DNA of 36,968 bases from an uncultured Prevotella sp. (lineage in GTDB: Bacteria; Bacteroidota; Bacteroidia; Bacteroidales; Bacteroidaceae), in NCBI GenBank assembly GCA_900322175.1, contig ONYZ01000028.1:1-36968 (forward strand), in the 5' to 3' direction. Below, piece after piece: positions 22,640 through 31,296 of this stretch. The translations under genes and the position numbers were made by a program. Each line of letters opens with the position of its first letter. The stretch's first letter is position 1. The notes beneath the pieces were generated by a model. It had not been told where the DNA came from. It saw only the letters and a program-made list of their open reading frames with translations, and made no database searches.

Positions 22640-24061
22640 ATGAAAATGCATTTTACGATGAAAAAGACAATGTTTTGGACTCTGGGCGCCATCTTCGCAA
22701 TTTGCAGCGTAACAGCGCAGGCACAGGAAGGAGAAAAAATGGCCTATCCGCAGGCCGAATGGAGTAAGGCGGGCGACATACTGATGCACTCGCCGGGACA
22801 GGAACTGTTTTACGGTGTAATTCACCCCTTAGCCGGACTGTTTGAGGACTACTTTGATGTAGACAAGGCTGCCGACGAGCACCGCGGCTACATCGAGATG
22901 CTGGAGAATAACGGCATACGCGTGCACACCGTGATGGACATACTGCAGGAGGTGGGCATGGATAGTCTGCGGGCGCTGGCCTCAAGTGTGCTAGTCTACG
23001 ACATCAGCAGCATCCCCGACGTAGATGCCGATGCCATGGAGGAGTATCGCCAGGATGTGCTGCAGAAGATGAGTCGCAACGACTTGATACGTTGCATACT
23101 GCTGCAGCCCACGGTTAAACTGTCACGTACCGATAATAACACGGGCTACGAGGCACAGTACATCCAGAATCCGCTGATGAACCTCTACTTTACCCGCGAC
23201 CAGAGCATCACTACGCCTCGCGGTCACATCATCTGTAGCATGAACTCAAGTCAGCGTGCACCCGAGACCAACATCATCGAACTGTGCTACAATCACCTGG
23301 GACTTAAGCCCATCCTACGCATCGAGGGCGACGGCCGACTGGAGGGTGGCGACTATCTGCCCGCTGGCAACGTGTCGTTCATAGGTTGCGGTATGCGTAC
23401 CAACGACGAGGGAATACGCCAGCTGCTGGAGGCCGACGCCTTCGGTCACGACACCGTGGTAGTGGTACGTGACCACAAACTATGGCAGATGCAGATGCAC
23501 CTGGACACTCACTTCAACATCATCGACAGCGACCTTTGCACGATGGTTCGTAGCCGACTGGAGGCTAATCCTGGCGATCCTGAGTACGGCACGTGCGACA
23601 TCTGGGCTCGCCAGCCCGGCACACAGCAGTACTCACTGTGGAAGCAGGACCAGCCCTTCGTGGAGTACATACGCAGCCGTGGGTACGAGATTATCCCCAT
23701 CGATGTGGACGACGAGATGCACTATGCCAACAACTTCCTGACCATCGGTCCGCGCCACATCATGGCAGTAGGCGGACAGAGCGAACAGTTGCAGCAGCGC
23801 TTCAGCGATGCCGGTGTAAACGTAGAGTGGATACCACTGGAGAGTCTTATCGACGGCTACGGCGCCGCCCACTGCATGACCCAAGTACTACAGCGTCAGG
23901 CTTACAATCCAACGACAGGCGTAAAGCCCGTATCCTCTAACCTGACCACACGTAATAGGAGCGCGCGAGTATATCGTCTTGACGGCATCCCAGCCACACG
24001 CACCACTCGCGGCATCGTAATAGATAACGGGAAGAAGTTTACATCTGCTTCAGGGCGGTGA
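22640..24061 (+). CDS. Secreted arginine deiminase-family protein
   Basis: A 473-aa guanidino-modifying enzyme with a signal peptide (MKKTMFWTLGAIFAICSVTA, cleavage near AQAQ-EG). The arginine deiminase core is complete: LYFTRDQS (Asp about 187), LEGGDYLP (Asp about 238), MHLDTHFNIID (His about 287, Asp 289) and the nucleophile Cys in GAAHCMTQ (about 412). Such enzymes hydrolyse arginine to citrulline and ammonia in the cytoplasm, so export is unusual. The C-terminus (ARVYRLDG, then GIVIDNGKKF) resembles the sorting-type tail of the GH98 protein. It could act on free arginine or on protein-bound arginine; the sequence favours the former because the fold signatures are those of ArcA rather than of the agmatine/peptidylarginine deiminase group. 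No arcB or arcC lies nearby. Confidence 0.85.
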   Translation: MKMHFTMKKTMFWTLGAIFAICSVTAQAQEGEKMAYPQAEWSKAGDILMHSPGQELFYGVIHPLAGLFEDYFDVDKAADEHRGYIEMLENNGIRVHTVMDILQEVGMDSLRALASSVLVYDISSIPDVDADAMEEYRQDVLQKMSRNDLIRCILLQPTVKLSRTDNNTGYEAQYIQNPLMNLYFTRDQSITTPRGHIICSMNSSQRAPETNIIELCYNHLGLKPILRIEGDGRLEGGDYLPAGNVSFIGCGMRTNDEGIRQLLEADAFGHDTVVVVRDHKLWQMQMHLDTHFNIIDSDLCTMVRSRLEANPGDPEYGTCDIWARQPGTQQYSLWKQDQPFVEYIRSRGYEIIPIDVDDEMHYANNFLTIGPRHIMAVGGQSEQLQQRFSDAGVNVEWIPLESLIDGYGAAHCMTQVLQRQAYNPTTGVKPVSSNLTTRNRSARVYRLDGIPATRTTRGIVIDNGKKFTSASGR

Positions 24062-24114
24062 TAATGCCTATTAATTTAGCCTTCAATAACGTCATCGTCC
24101 CAAACGCCACGGTA

Positions 24115-24137
24115 TTTAGGGGCAGCTCCTCCCTAAA
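24115..24137 (+). terminator. Possible weak terminator after the deiminase gene
   Basis: TTTAGGG (24115-24121) and CCCTAAA (24131-24137) form a 7-bp stem around a 9-base loop. No T-run follows. Confidence 0.35.
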
Positions 24138-24187
24138 ACATACATAATGTTACATCTACAGTAAGTTAAATACAATTTTTCTGCATA

Positions 24188-24222
24188 AAACTTGGAAGTT
24201 TCGGATAAATTTCATATATTTG
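24188..24222 (+). promoter_or_regulatory. Promoter of the fimbrillin-peptidase operon, with palindrome over -33
   Basis: TTG (24192-24194), 20 bases, TATATTTG (24215-24222): an ideal Bacteroidetes promoter, with the ATG at 24256. The -33 element is embedded in the palindrome AAACTTGGAAGTTT (24188-24201), a possible repressor site. No inverted repeats flanking the promoter (as for an invertible switch) were found. Confidence 0.7.
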
Positions 24223-24255
24223 CCCCCAAAGTGTGAAGAAACTAAAAACCAAATT

Positions 24256-27200
24256 ATGAATATGAGGAAACTACTAATGCAAAGACACCAGTTGCTGATT
24301 GCAGTGTTCGCCTCGGCACTTTGCGCCTTCTATGGATGTAGCGATGAGTTGTTTACATCTTCTCCCAACCAGCAGCTTCCGTTGAACTTAAGTGGGCAGA
24401 TTAAGCAGGAAAATGTGACGCGTGCTGATGAACAAGGATTTGTGAATGGCGACCGCATGGGCATCTATGTGGTTGACCGTATTAATGGTGTGGCAGGTAC
24501 ATTGGGTGCCTCAGACAATCGTGCAAATAACTTGCTGTTTACCTACGATGGCGAGAACTATCGCTGGACGTCACCCACCACCATCTACTGGCGCGACCAG
24601 CAAACACCCGTCGATATTTACGGTTACTACCCCGGTGTGAACTACATCGAGAATCCTACAGCTTACCAGTTCAGTGTGCAGACTGATCAAAGCACTGAAG
24701 CTGGCAATGGCGAGTTGTCGGGTTACGAGCAGAGCGACCTGTTGTGGGGTAAAGCTGCCAATGTAAGCTATACGCAGGAGCAGATAGTGGTGAAGTACCA
24801 CCATATCCTGGCAGGTGTGCGTGTGCAATTACAGAAAGGTACAGGCGTCAGCGATGCCGAATGGCAGAAACTCGAGAAAATCGTGCTGCTGGCCAATACA
24901 ACCCCACAAGCCACAGTTGACCTCTCCAAAGGCACGGTATCTTCCCTCAACTCAACGGCTCTTATCCGCATGGCTCCACAATCCAACGATGCATACAGAG
25001 CAGTTGTCATTCCCCAGCAAGTTGCCGCTAACAAGCCCCTTGTCAGCATCACCCTTGATGGTCAGACCTACAGCCACTCCCTGACATCGGTTATGAACTA
25101 CGAGGCAGGCAAGCTGCATAATTTCACCCTTACCGTCAATAAGCGCGAGGCATCAGGTGACTATCAGATAGCCTTAGCCTACGATGGTATCACACCATGG
25201 GTGAACGATGAGAACTCACATTCGTTTACCGCTATGGCTTATGTCACCGTTCATTGCGACAGAATCACCAAGCTACGTGAGTGCATCACTGCCGCTGGTT
25301 ACGACTACCAGACCATCCAGAACCTAAAGGTGACGGGCGAACTGTCTAATGTGGACTTTGACCTATTGCGCGAAGGAATGCCGGAATTGAAGCACCTGAA
25401 CCTCAAAGATGCAAAACTGCGGCATGTGGCCTTTGCCTATTGGGATGACAATGAAGGAAGAGATATTGAGTATTACAGAGATGACGCTTTGCCAGGGGGC
25501 TCGTTTTATGGAAATAAAACTATCCGTTCTATCTTATTACCAACTTCCCTTAAGCGCATTAGTTCGAATGCATTTCGTGAGATGCGTCTGATGTACTCTA
25601 CGTTGGAAGTGCCAGAGGGCGTTACATGTATTGAAGGTGCCGCTTTTGCATACAATGAATATAATGGTGTGGAGTTGAAATTGCCCTATAGTCTAGATTC
25701 TATTTACGGTGAAGCCTTTATTTCTTGTGACTATGGGTGTGAACTAAAACTGACTGATAATATCCGGTATATTGGACATGCGGCATTCAGTCACTGTCCC
25801 AATTTTTATGGAGTGTTTCATGTGCCCTCAAAACTTCAGAAATTCGAAGATGGTATGTTCGCTGGCTTGGGTAGTAATGGCTCGTTTATTGGAGAAATAG
25901 AGATACCTCAAGGTATCACAGAAATACCCAATGGATATTGGGGAGGAGTGTTTGGCGTATCTTTGAAGAACCGTGTTTCTGTAGTTTTGCCTGCGGGACT
26001 CAAAAGATTGATGAGTGGTTTCGGTAATTTGAAATCCATTCGTTTTAACGACGATCTAGAAGTTATTGGTGGTGGCGCCTTCTACAATGGTAACCTTCAT
26101 CTTTCAATAGTATTACCACCAAACTTGCGCGAGATAGGCTATCGCGCGTTCTGTGAATGTGCTTTAGAAGGTGAAGTTGTTGTTCCCGAAAAATGTTTGT
26201 CGATTGGTGGCGATGCTTTTTGTGGTAATGAAATCACAAAAGTGACACTGCCGTCTCGTTTAGAGAATATTTCCGGTGGCATGTTCAGACAATGTGGTAT
26301 GCTGCGCGAGGTCAACATCCCCAAATATGTTGATTACATTGGTGACGATGCATTTCTAGATTGCTATGCCCTCCAGACTATTATCTGTCTTAACCCGGAG
26401 CCTCCACAGTTAGGCAACAATGTTTTTGGGGGTGTTGCGTTCGAAAAGTGCGTTTTGCAAGTACCTGAACAGAGTGTAGAGGCTTACCGCCATGCCGATG
26501 GTTGGAAGGACTTTAAGAGTATCACTCCCTACCATGAGTTAGCATTTAACATCCCAGAAATAAGTTGTCTTAACAAAGGTTGTGCCCAAGAGGGTACCAT
26601 CCGTGCAGAGGGAGCCTGGGAAGTTGTAGAATGCCCTGACTGGGTAACAGTATCGCCGATGAGTGGCACAAAATTGGAGCGCAAAGCTGAGTTGACCATC
26701 ACTGTCAAGCCGTTGGGCAGTCTGACTGAGAACCGCGAGGGCCGTATCGTGTTTCGCCTACAAGACAAGAACTATACGACATACACCACCGTTCGCCAGC
26801 AGTACTCTGCCGAATGGGGTGAAAACCAGCAGGTGGTGCTCCAGCGAGCCACGGCTGGTGCGGCGCGTGAGATCCCTATCGTCATCATTGGCGAGGGTTA
26901 CGATGCCGACGACATTATGAGCGGACAGTATATTGAGGACATGCGCGAGCAGATGGAACATCTGTTCAGTTGTGAGCCTTACAAGACCTACCGCGACTAC
27001 TTCACCGTTTCGACGGCTATTGCCGTCTCGCCAGAGCATGGTGTGAACGGACGTACACACTTTAACGCCGGATACTACTCCTACTGGAACATCTTTAATA
27101 CCGATCCAGAGACACTACAAGAAATCGTAAAAGATTACGTGCAACAATATGCTATGGCGACTAAAGACAACTGGGAGAATGCCACCATCATATTGTTGCT

Positions 27201-27732
27201 GAATACGCAGCAGACGGGTCATAATGACACCTACTTCGACTGGCAGGACAACCGTACTATCACTTTGTTGGGCAAGAGTACGGACACCTATCCATTTGAC
27301 CAACGGGGCTTTGTGCTCCACGAGGTGGGCGGTATCGCCTTCGGCAAATTGGCTAAAGAGACCGTCAACCATTTCACCTTTATCAAGGCTTGTACCTGTC
27401 CAGGGTGCAACGGTCTGAGCCAGTATCAGGATAACAAGCGTCGTGGTTGGTATGAAAATGTGACGCTATCGTCGAAGATGACCGATGCTCCGTGGTCACA
27501 CCTTATTTTTGATGAATGCTTTGCCCAATATGTTGATATGTATGAGGGTGGCTTCAATCACGCACGTGGTGTCTACCGCTCAGAGAACATGAGTGTGATG
27601 GGCAATAGCTATATACCTTATTATAATATGATAAGCCGACAGGCTATCGTCAAGCGAATTTTGGAATATAGTGGCGAGGGCTATGACTACGACAAGTTCC
27701 TGAATAGAGATAAGAGAGAATACCCTGAGTAA
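24256..27732 (+). CDS. Giant lipoprotein 1: fimbrillin-like, BspA repeats, BACON, M64-like (degenerate)
   Basis: An 1158-aa protein and first gene of the operon. Start ATG 24256 is used because the promoter lies just upstream; sequence before it is not translated. A lipoprotein signal (CAFYGC, Cys about 29) is followed by NVTRADEQGF, a Mfa-type fimbrillin-like domain (about 45-315, ending DGITPWVND), a connector (RITKLRECITAAGYDYQTIQ), BspA-type LRR_5 repeats (about 375-745), a BACON module (about 760-850, WEVVECPDWVTVSPMSG) and an M64-like peptidase domain (about 860-1158, PIVIIGEGYDADDI). The metal motif reads HEVGGIAFGKLAKE (His about 1022), where the paralogues have HEAGGHG..K..DE. One His and the Asp of the DE pair are lost, so it may be inactive. 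A CTCPGC cluster follows. The probable location is the cell surface. Confidence 0.85.
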   Translation: MNMRKLLMQRHQLLIAVFASALCAFYGCSDELFTSSPNQQLPLNLSGQIKQENVTRADEQGFVNGDRMGIYVVDRINGVAGTLGASDNRANNLLFTYDGENYRWTSPTTIYWRDQQTPVDIYGYYPGVNYIENPTAYQFSVQTDQSTEAGNGELSGYEQSDLLWGKAANVSYTQEQIVVKYHHILAGVRVQLQKGTGVSDAEWQKLEKIVLLANTTPQATVDLSKGTVSSLNSTALIRMAPQSNDAYRAVVIPQQVAANKPLVSITLDGQTYSHSLTSVMNYEAGKLHNFTLTVNKREASGDYQIALAYDGITPWVNDENSHSFTAMAYVTVHCDRITKLRECITAAGYDYQTIQNLKVTGELSNVDFDLLREGMPELKHLNLKDAKLRHVAFAYWDDNEGRDIEYYRDDALPGGSFYGNKTIRSILLPTSLKRISSNAFREMRLMYSTLEVPEGVTCIEGAAFAYNEYNGVELKLPYSLDSIYGEAFISCDYGCELKLTDNIRYIGHAAFSHCPNFYGVFHVPSKLQKFEDGMFAGLGSNGSFIGEIEIPQGITEIPNGYWGGVFGVSLKNRVSVVLPAGLKRLMSGFGNLKSIRFNDDLEVIGGGAFYNGNLHLSIVLPPNLREIGYRAFCECALEGEVVVPEKCLSIGGDAFCGNEITKVTLPSRLENISGGMFRQCGMLREVNIPKYVDYIGDDAFLDCYALQTIICLNPEPPQLGNNVFGGVAFEKCVLQVPEQSVEAYRHADGWKDFKSITPYHELAFNIPEISCLNKGCAQEGTIRAEGAWEVVECPDWVTVSPMSGTKLERKAELTITVKPLGSLTENREGRIVFRLQDKNYTTYTTVRQQYSAEWGENQQVVLQRATAGAAREIPIVIIGEGYDADDIMSGQYIEDMREQMEHLFSCEPYKTYRDYFTVSTAIAVSPEHGVNGRTHFNAGYYSYWNIFNTDPETLQEIVKDYVQQYAMATKDNWENATIILLLNTQQTGHNDTYFDWQDNRTITLLGKSTDTYPFDQRGFVLHEVGGIAFGKLAKETVNHFTFIKACTCPGCNGLSQYQDNKRRGWYENVTLSSKMTDAPWSHLIFDECFAQYVDMYEGGFNHARGVYRSENMSVMGNSYIPYYNMISRQAIVKRILEYSGEGYDYDKFLNRDKREYPE

Positions 27733-27768
27733 GGGAAATGTGAAGAATGAATAATTTGCTACCACATT

Positions 27769-30700
27769 ATGAAAAAGATAGTAATATTGGGACTAGCGGC
27801 ACTGATTTGCGGGTGTCATGAGGACATTACGGATGGCAATAGCATTCGAGGTGGTGACCAAATGGTGCTGAATGCTGAAATACAGCAGCAATACGTCACG
27901 CGTGCCAGTGATGGAGGCTTTGCCGGCGGTGATCAGATAGGTGTGTTTGTGGTTAACTACGAAAATGGTGAACCGCAACCTTTGAAAGCCAATGGTAACT
28001 ATGCCGACAATGTTCGTTTTACCTATGCAGAAAATGGTAAGTGGGTTGGCAGTTACCAATTGTACTGGAAAGATAAGAATACGCAAGCTGATGCCTATAG
28101 CTATTATCCCTTTGATGCAGACTTGAGCAGTGTGGAGGCTTATCCTTTTACTATTCAAACAAACCAGAGCGCTACAGTTCAGGGTAAAACTATTACTGGT
28201 TACGAAGCCAGCGACTTCCTTTGGGCCAAAGCTGAAAATGTGGCAGCAGGCACGCCCATCTATTTGAAGCATCATCACATGATGGCAGGTGTAGAAGTGA
28301 ACCTTGTAGATGGTATCGGCTTTGGTCAAGGTGAATGGACTGGTTTGGAAAAGAGCGTTTTGGTGCAAAACACCGTTACGGCGACAACTATTAATATAGG
28401 TAATGGTGAAGTAACATTATCTGGCAGTGATGTTAATACCATTAAGCCTCAACAACGTAATTCCACATGGCGTGCTGTGGTTGCTCCACAAGCAGTCAGT
28501 GCCGATAAGACCTTGTTATCGATTACGGTGGATGGCATTAGCTATGACTTCCAGCGTTCGGAAGAAATGATTTACTATCCCGGCAAACTGCATAAGTTTA
28601 CCATAGCGGTTAACAAGCAGTTGCCGAAGGGTGACTATGAGTTTATGCTGATTAGTGAAGCCATCACACCTTGGGAGAATGACCCTGAGAGCCATAATGG
28701 TGCTGCCCGTGAATACATAACGGTTCATGTCGATGAAGGACGATTTATCGGTGATGTCATTGACAGCTTGGGGCTTAACCCGTCGAAAATTGTCAACCTG
28801 AAGTTGACGGGGTGCTTGGATGGGGGCGGACAATTCGACTACATTCGTGAAAATATGACATCTTTGGAGGCACTGAACCTGAAAGAACTGCGTACCAAAA
28901 GGATGGATCAGAAGAAAGAATTCTGGGAGGAATCTGATGATACATGGCCTGAAGATGACTGTATCACGGCAGGTGCCTTTGAAAACATGTCAACCTTACG
29001 TTATTTCGTTTGGCCTGACAGTTTGAAGGGTATTGGCCAGCAAGCCTTCCCGGGCTCTGCTCTTTGTGGCTCGCTCATTTTGCCAGAAGGTTTGAAGTTT
29101 ATCGGTGGCGAGGCTTTTGCTTCATATAATAATGGGGGGAATTATGGTTTAAACGGGGAATTATATATTCCTTCGACTGTGGAATATATTGGGGGTGGAG
29201 CATTTGGAAATTATGATAAATTTTATTTTACCAATGAACTGATTCTCCCCGCCAAGATGAAGTATCTAGGTCAACATGCTTTCTCAGGCTGCATTTATAT
29301 GACGGGAACTATTCGCATACCCGATGGTATAACCGAGGTCTACAATTCATGGGAAGGTACTCAGATAGGCGGACCGGTTATTGTTCCACAAGGGGTGAAG
29401 AAATATAGCCCCATAGGTAGTCCTATCACTTCACTCTATCTACCTGAAGGTTTAGAGGAAATAGATGGTATGTGGAGAGGTTGGACAGAGGAAGGCCCCG
29501 CCGCAACCTATCGCGTAAAGTTGACTAAAGCAAACATCCCCTCTACGGTCAAGAAGATTGGTGAAAATGCTTTTGCCTATACAGGCATTAGGCATATCAC
29601 ATTGCCTGAAGGTCTTGAAATTATAGAAAGTGGCGTGTTTGCCAATTCTTATCTTCAGGATACGCTTGTCATACCATCCACGGTGACACAGATACGCGAA
29701 AACGCTTTTGCCAATTGCCGTATGTTGACGGCGGTCATTTTACCCGCAGGGCTACAAGGTATTATGGGTGATGCTTTTGGTGGTTGCTCTTCGCTTGACT
29801 ATATCGAGTGCTTAGGTAGCGAGCCTCCAGTCATTGAGGGAAACACGTTCAGCGGTGTGGAGAAGGATATTTTTACGGTGGTTGTTCCGGCAGGTGCTGT
29901 TGAGACATATAAGAATGCCCCAGGCTGGTGCGAGTTCAAGCGCATCTCGGCCTATCGCAACTTTGTTTGCCGACCCATGCGGGCCAAGTTGCTGAACAAG
30001 AGTAACGTGCGCGATGTGGTTATCAATGCTAATGACTCATGGAAGGTCAGCGACTGCCCGTCGTGGATTCACGTAAGCCCATCGTCAGGCAACAAGAAGA
30101 CGGAACTGAAAGTGACTATCGACGCCATGCCCCATAATCAGGGCGACCGTGAGGGAACGGTGACGTTCCTCTTAGGTCGCAACGACGAGGATGGCAACCC
30201 AATTACTTGTACCTATAACGTGAAGCAGTTCGACTACGACGTTGAGGAGGATGGTGTACTTCAGTTGCAAAAGGCAACTAAGGGCCAGCGTGGTGGCATC
30301 GACATTCTGTTTGTGGGAGAAGGCTACGATGCCGAGGACATTGCTACTGGCACCTATCGTCAGCACATGGAACAGGAGATGGACTATTTCTTTGCCGTAG
30401 AGCCTTACAAGACGTATCGCGACTACTTCAACGTATCGATAGCCATGGCTATGAGCTATGAGAGCGGTGCATTAGACTCGCCCGACAAATGGCGCAATAC
30501 TAAGTTCAATATCATCTTTGGTGCTGGCAGTAACGGACGTTTACAGGTTGATTTCGACGCGATAGGTCGTTACGTACTGCAGGACATCACTCAGTGTCCT
30601 GTCACCACAAACAATATCGGGCGCTCGCTCATCATCTGCGTACCTAACAGTGATGCCTACGAGGGATTGACTGCGATGTATGGCGACGGGTCGGCTATTG

Positions 30701-31296
30701 CCGTCTGTCCGCATAGCACCTTAGACTATCCCTACGATGCCCGTGGAGTGATTCAGCATGAGGCAGGCGGTCACGGCTGGGGCAAGCAGGACGATGAATA
30801 CATTTACCACAGGGCCTTTATCCAGATGTGCCCCTGTGTCTGCTGTGGACATGTAGAGGACGTGGAGAACATGCATGCTATGGGCTGGGGGCGCAATGTG
30901 TCGCTGACAGGTAAATACAAGGATGTTGAATGGCGCCACCTCATCTTCGACGAGCGATACGGCAATCTGGTCGACATCTTTGACGGCGCACACATGCACA
31001 GTGACGGCATCTTCCGTTCGGAGCCGAACTCGTGTATGAACAACAATGTGCCGTATTTTAGCACATGGTCGCGCCAGCTGATCGTGGAGCGTATCAAGTG
31101 GGCGGCAGGCGAGACATTCGACTTTGAAAACTTCGTTAGCAATGATAGTCGTGAGTGGGGCGACAAATTCCTGACGCGTAGCGTGTTAGAAACGCCTTGG
31201 CAGTCTGTCAAGGCTATGCATAGCGAACATCACGCTCCTGTTATTAAAAAGGGTTCGCCCATGGACTATATCAAGAAAGGAGGACGCAGAAAATGA
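27769..31296 (+). CDS. Giant lipoprotein 2: fimbrillin-like, BspA repeats, BACON, M64-like peptidase
   Basis: An 1175-aa paralogue of the preceding product, starting 36 bases after it. Lipobox ICGC (Cys about 16). YVTRASDGGFAGGDQIGVFV opens the fimbrillin-like domain (about 40-305, ending EAITPWEND), then a connector (HVDEGRFIGDVIDSLGLNPS), BspA LRRs (about 380-725, with IPSTVKKIGENAFAYTG and similar), BACON (about 735-825, WKVSDCPSWIHVSPSSG) and M64-like peptidase (about 840-1120, DILFVGEGYDAEDI). The putative metal site HEAGGHGWGKQDDEY starts at about His 997. A CPCVCC cluster and the M64-like block FRSEPNSCMNNNVPYF follow. A basic tail ends the protein (KKGGRRK). Its stop overlaps the next start (ATGA). 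Likely an outer-membrane metallopeptidase or adhesin. Confidence 0.87.
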   Translation: MKKIVILGLAALICGCHEDITDGNSIRGGDQMVLNAEIQQQYVTRASDGGFAGGDQIGVFVVNYENGEPQPLKANGNYADNVRFTYAENGKWVGSYQLYWKDKNTQADAYSYYPFDADLSSVEAYPFTIQTNQSATVQGKTITGYEASDFLWAKAENVAAGTPIYLKHHHMMAGVEVNLVDGIGFGQGEWTGLEKSVLVQNTVTATTINIGNGEVTLSGSDVNTIKPQQRNSTWRAVVAPQAVSADKTLLSITVDGISYDFQRSEEMIYYPGKLHKFTIAVNKQLPKGDYEFMLISEAITPWENDPESHNGAAREYITVHVDEGRFIGDVIDSLGLNPSKIVNLKLTGCLDGGGQFDYIRENMTSLEALNLKELRTKRMDQKKEFWEESDDTWPEDDCITAGAFENMSTLRYFVWPDSLKGIGQQAFPGSALCGSLILPEGLKFIGGEAFASYNNGGNYGLNGELYIPSTVEYIGGGAFGNYDKFYFTNELILPAKMKYLGQHAFSGCIYMTGTIRIPDGITEVYNSWEGTQIGGPVIVPQGVKKYSPIGSPITSLYLPEGLEEIDGMWRGWTEEGPAATYRVKLTKANIPSTVKKIGENAFAYTGIRHITLPEGLEIIESGVFANSYLQDTLVIPSTVTQIRENAFANCRMLTAVILPAGLQGIMGDAFGGCSSLDYIECLGSEPPVIEGNTFSGVEKDIFTVVVPAGAVETYKNAPGWCEFKRISAYRNFVCRPMRAKLLNKSNVRDVVINANDSWKVSDCPSWIHVSPSSGNKKTELKVTIDAMPHNQGDREGTVTFLLGRNDEDGNPITCTYNVKQFDYDVEEDGVLQLQKATKGQRGGIDILFVGEGYDAEDIATGTYRQHMEQEMDYFFAVEPYKTYRDYFNVSIAMAMSYESGALDSPDKWRNTKFNIIFGAGSNGRLQVDFDAIGRYVLQDITQCPVTTNNIGRSLIICVPNSDAYEGLTAMYGDGSAIAVCPHSTLDYPYDARGVIQHEAGGHGWGKQDDEYIYHRAFIQMCPCVCCGHVEDVENMHAMGWGRNVSLTGKYKDVEWRHLIFDERYGNLVDIFDGAHMHSDGIFRSEPNSCMNNNVPYFSTWSRQLIVERIKWAAGETFDFENFVSNDSREWGDKFLTRSVLETPWQSVKAMHSEHHAPVIKKGSPMDYIKKGGRRK

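Noticed and set aside
24062-24255. Invertible promoter upstream of the fimbrillin operon
   Set aside because: No pair of inverted repeats flanks the promoter, and no recombinase gene is nearby; only a short palindrome at -33 was found.
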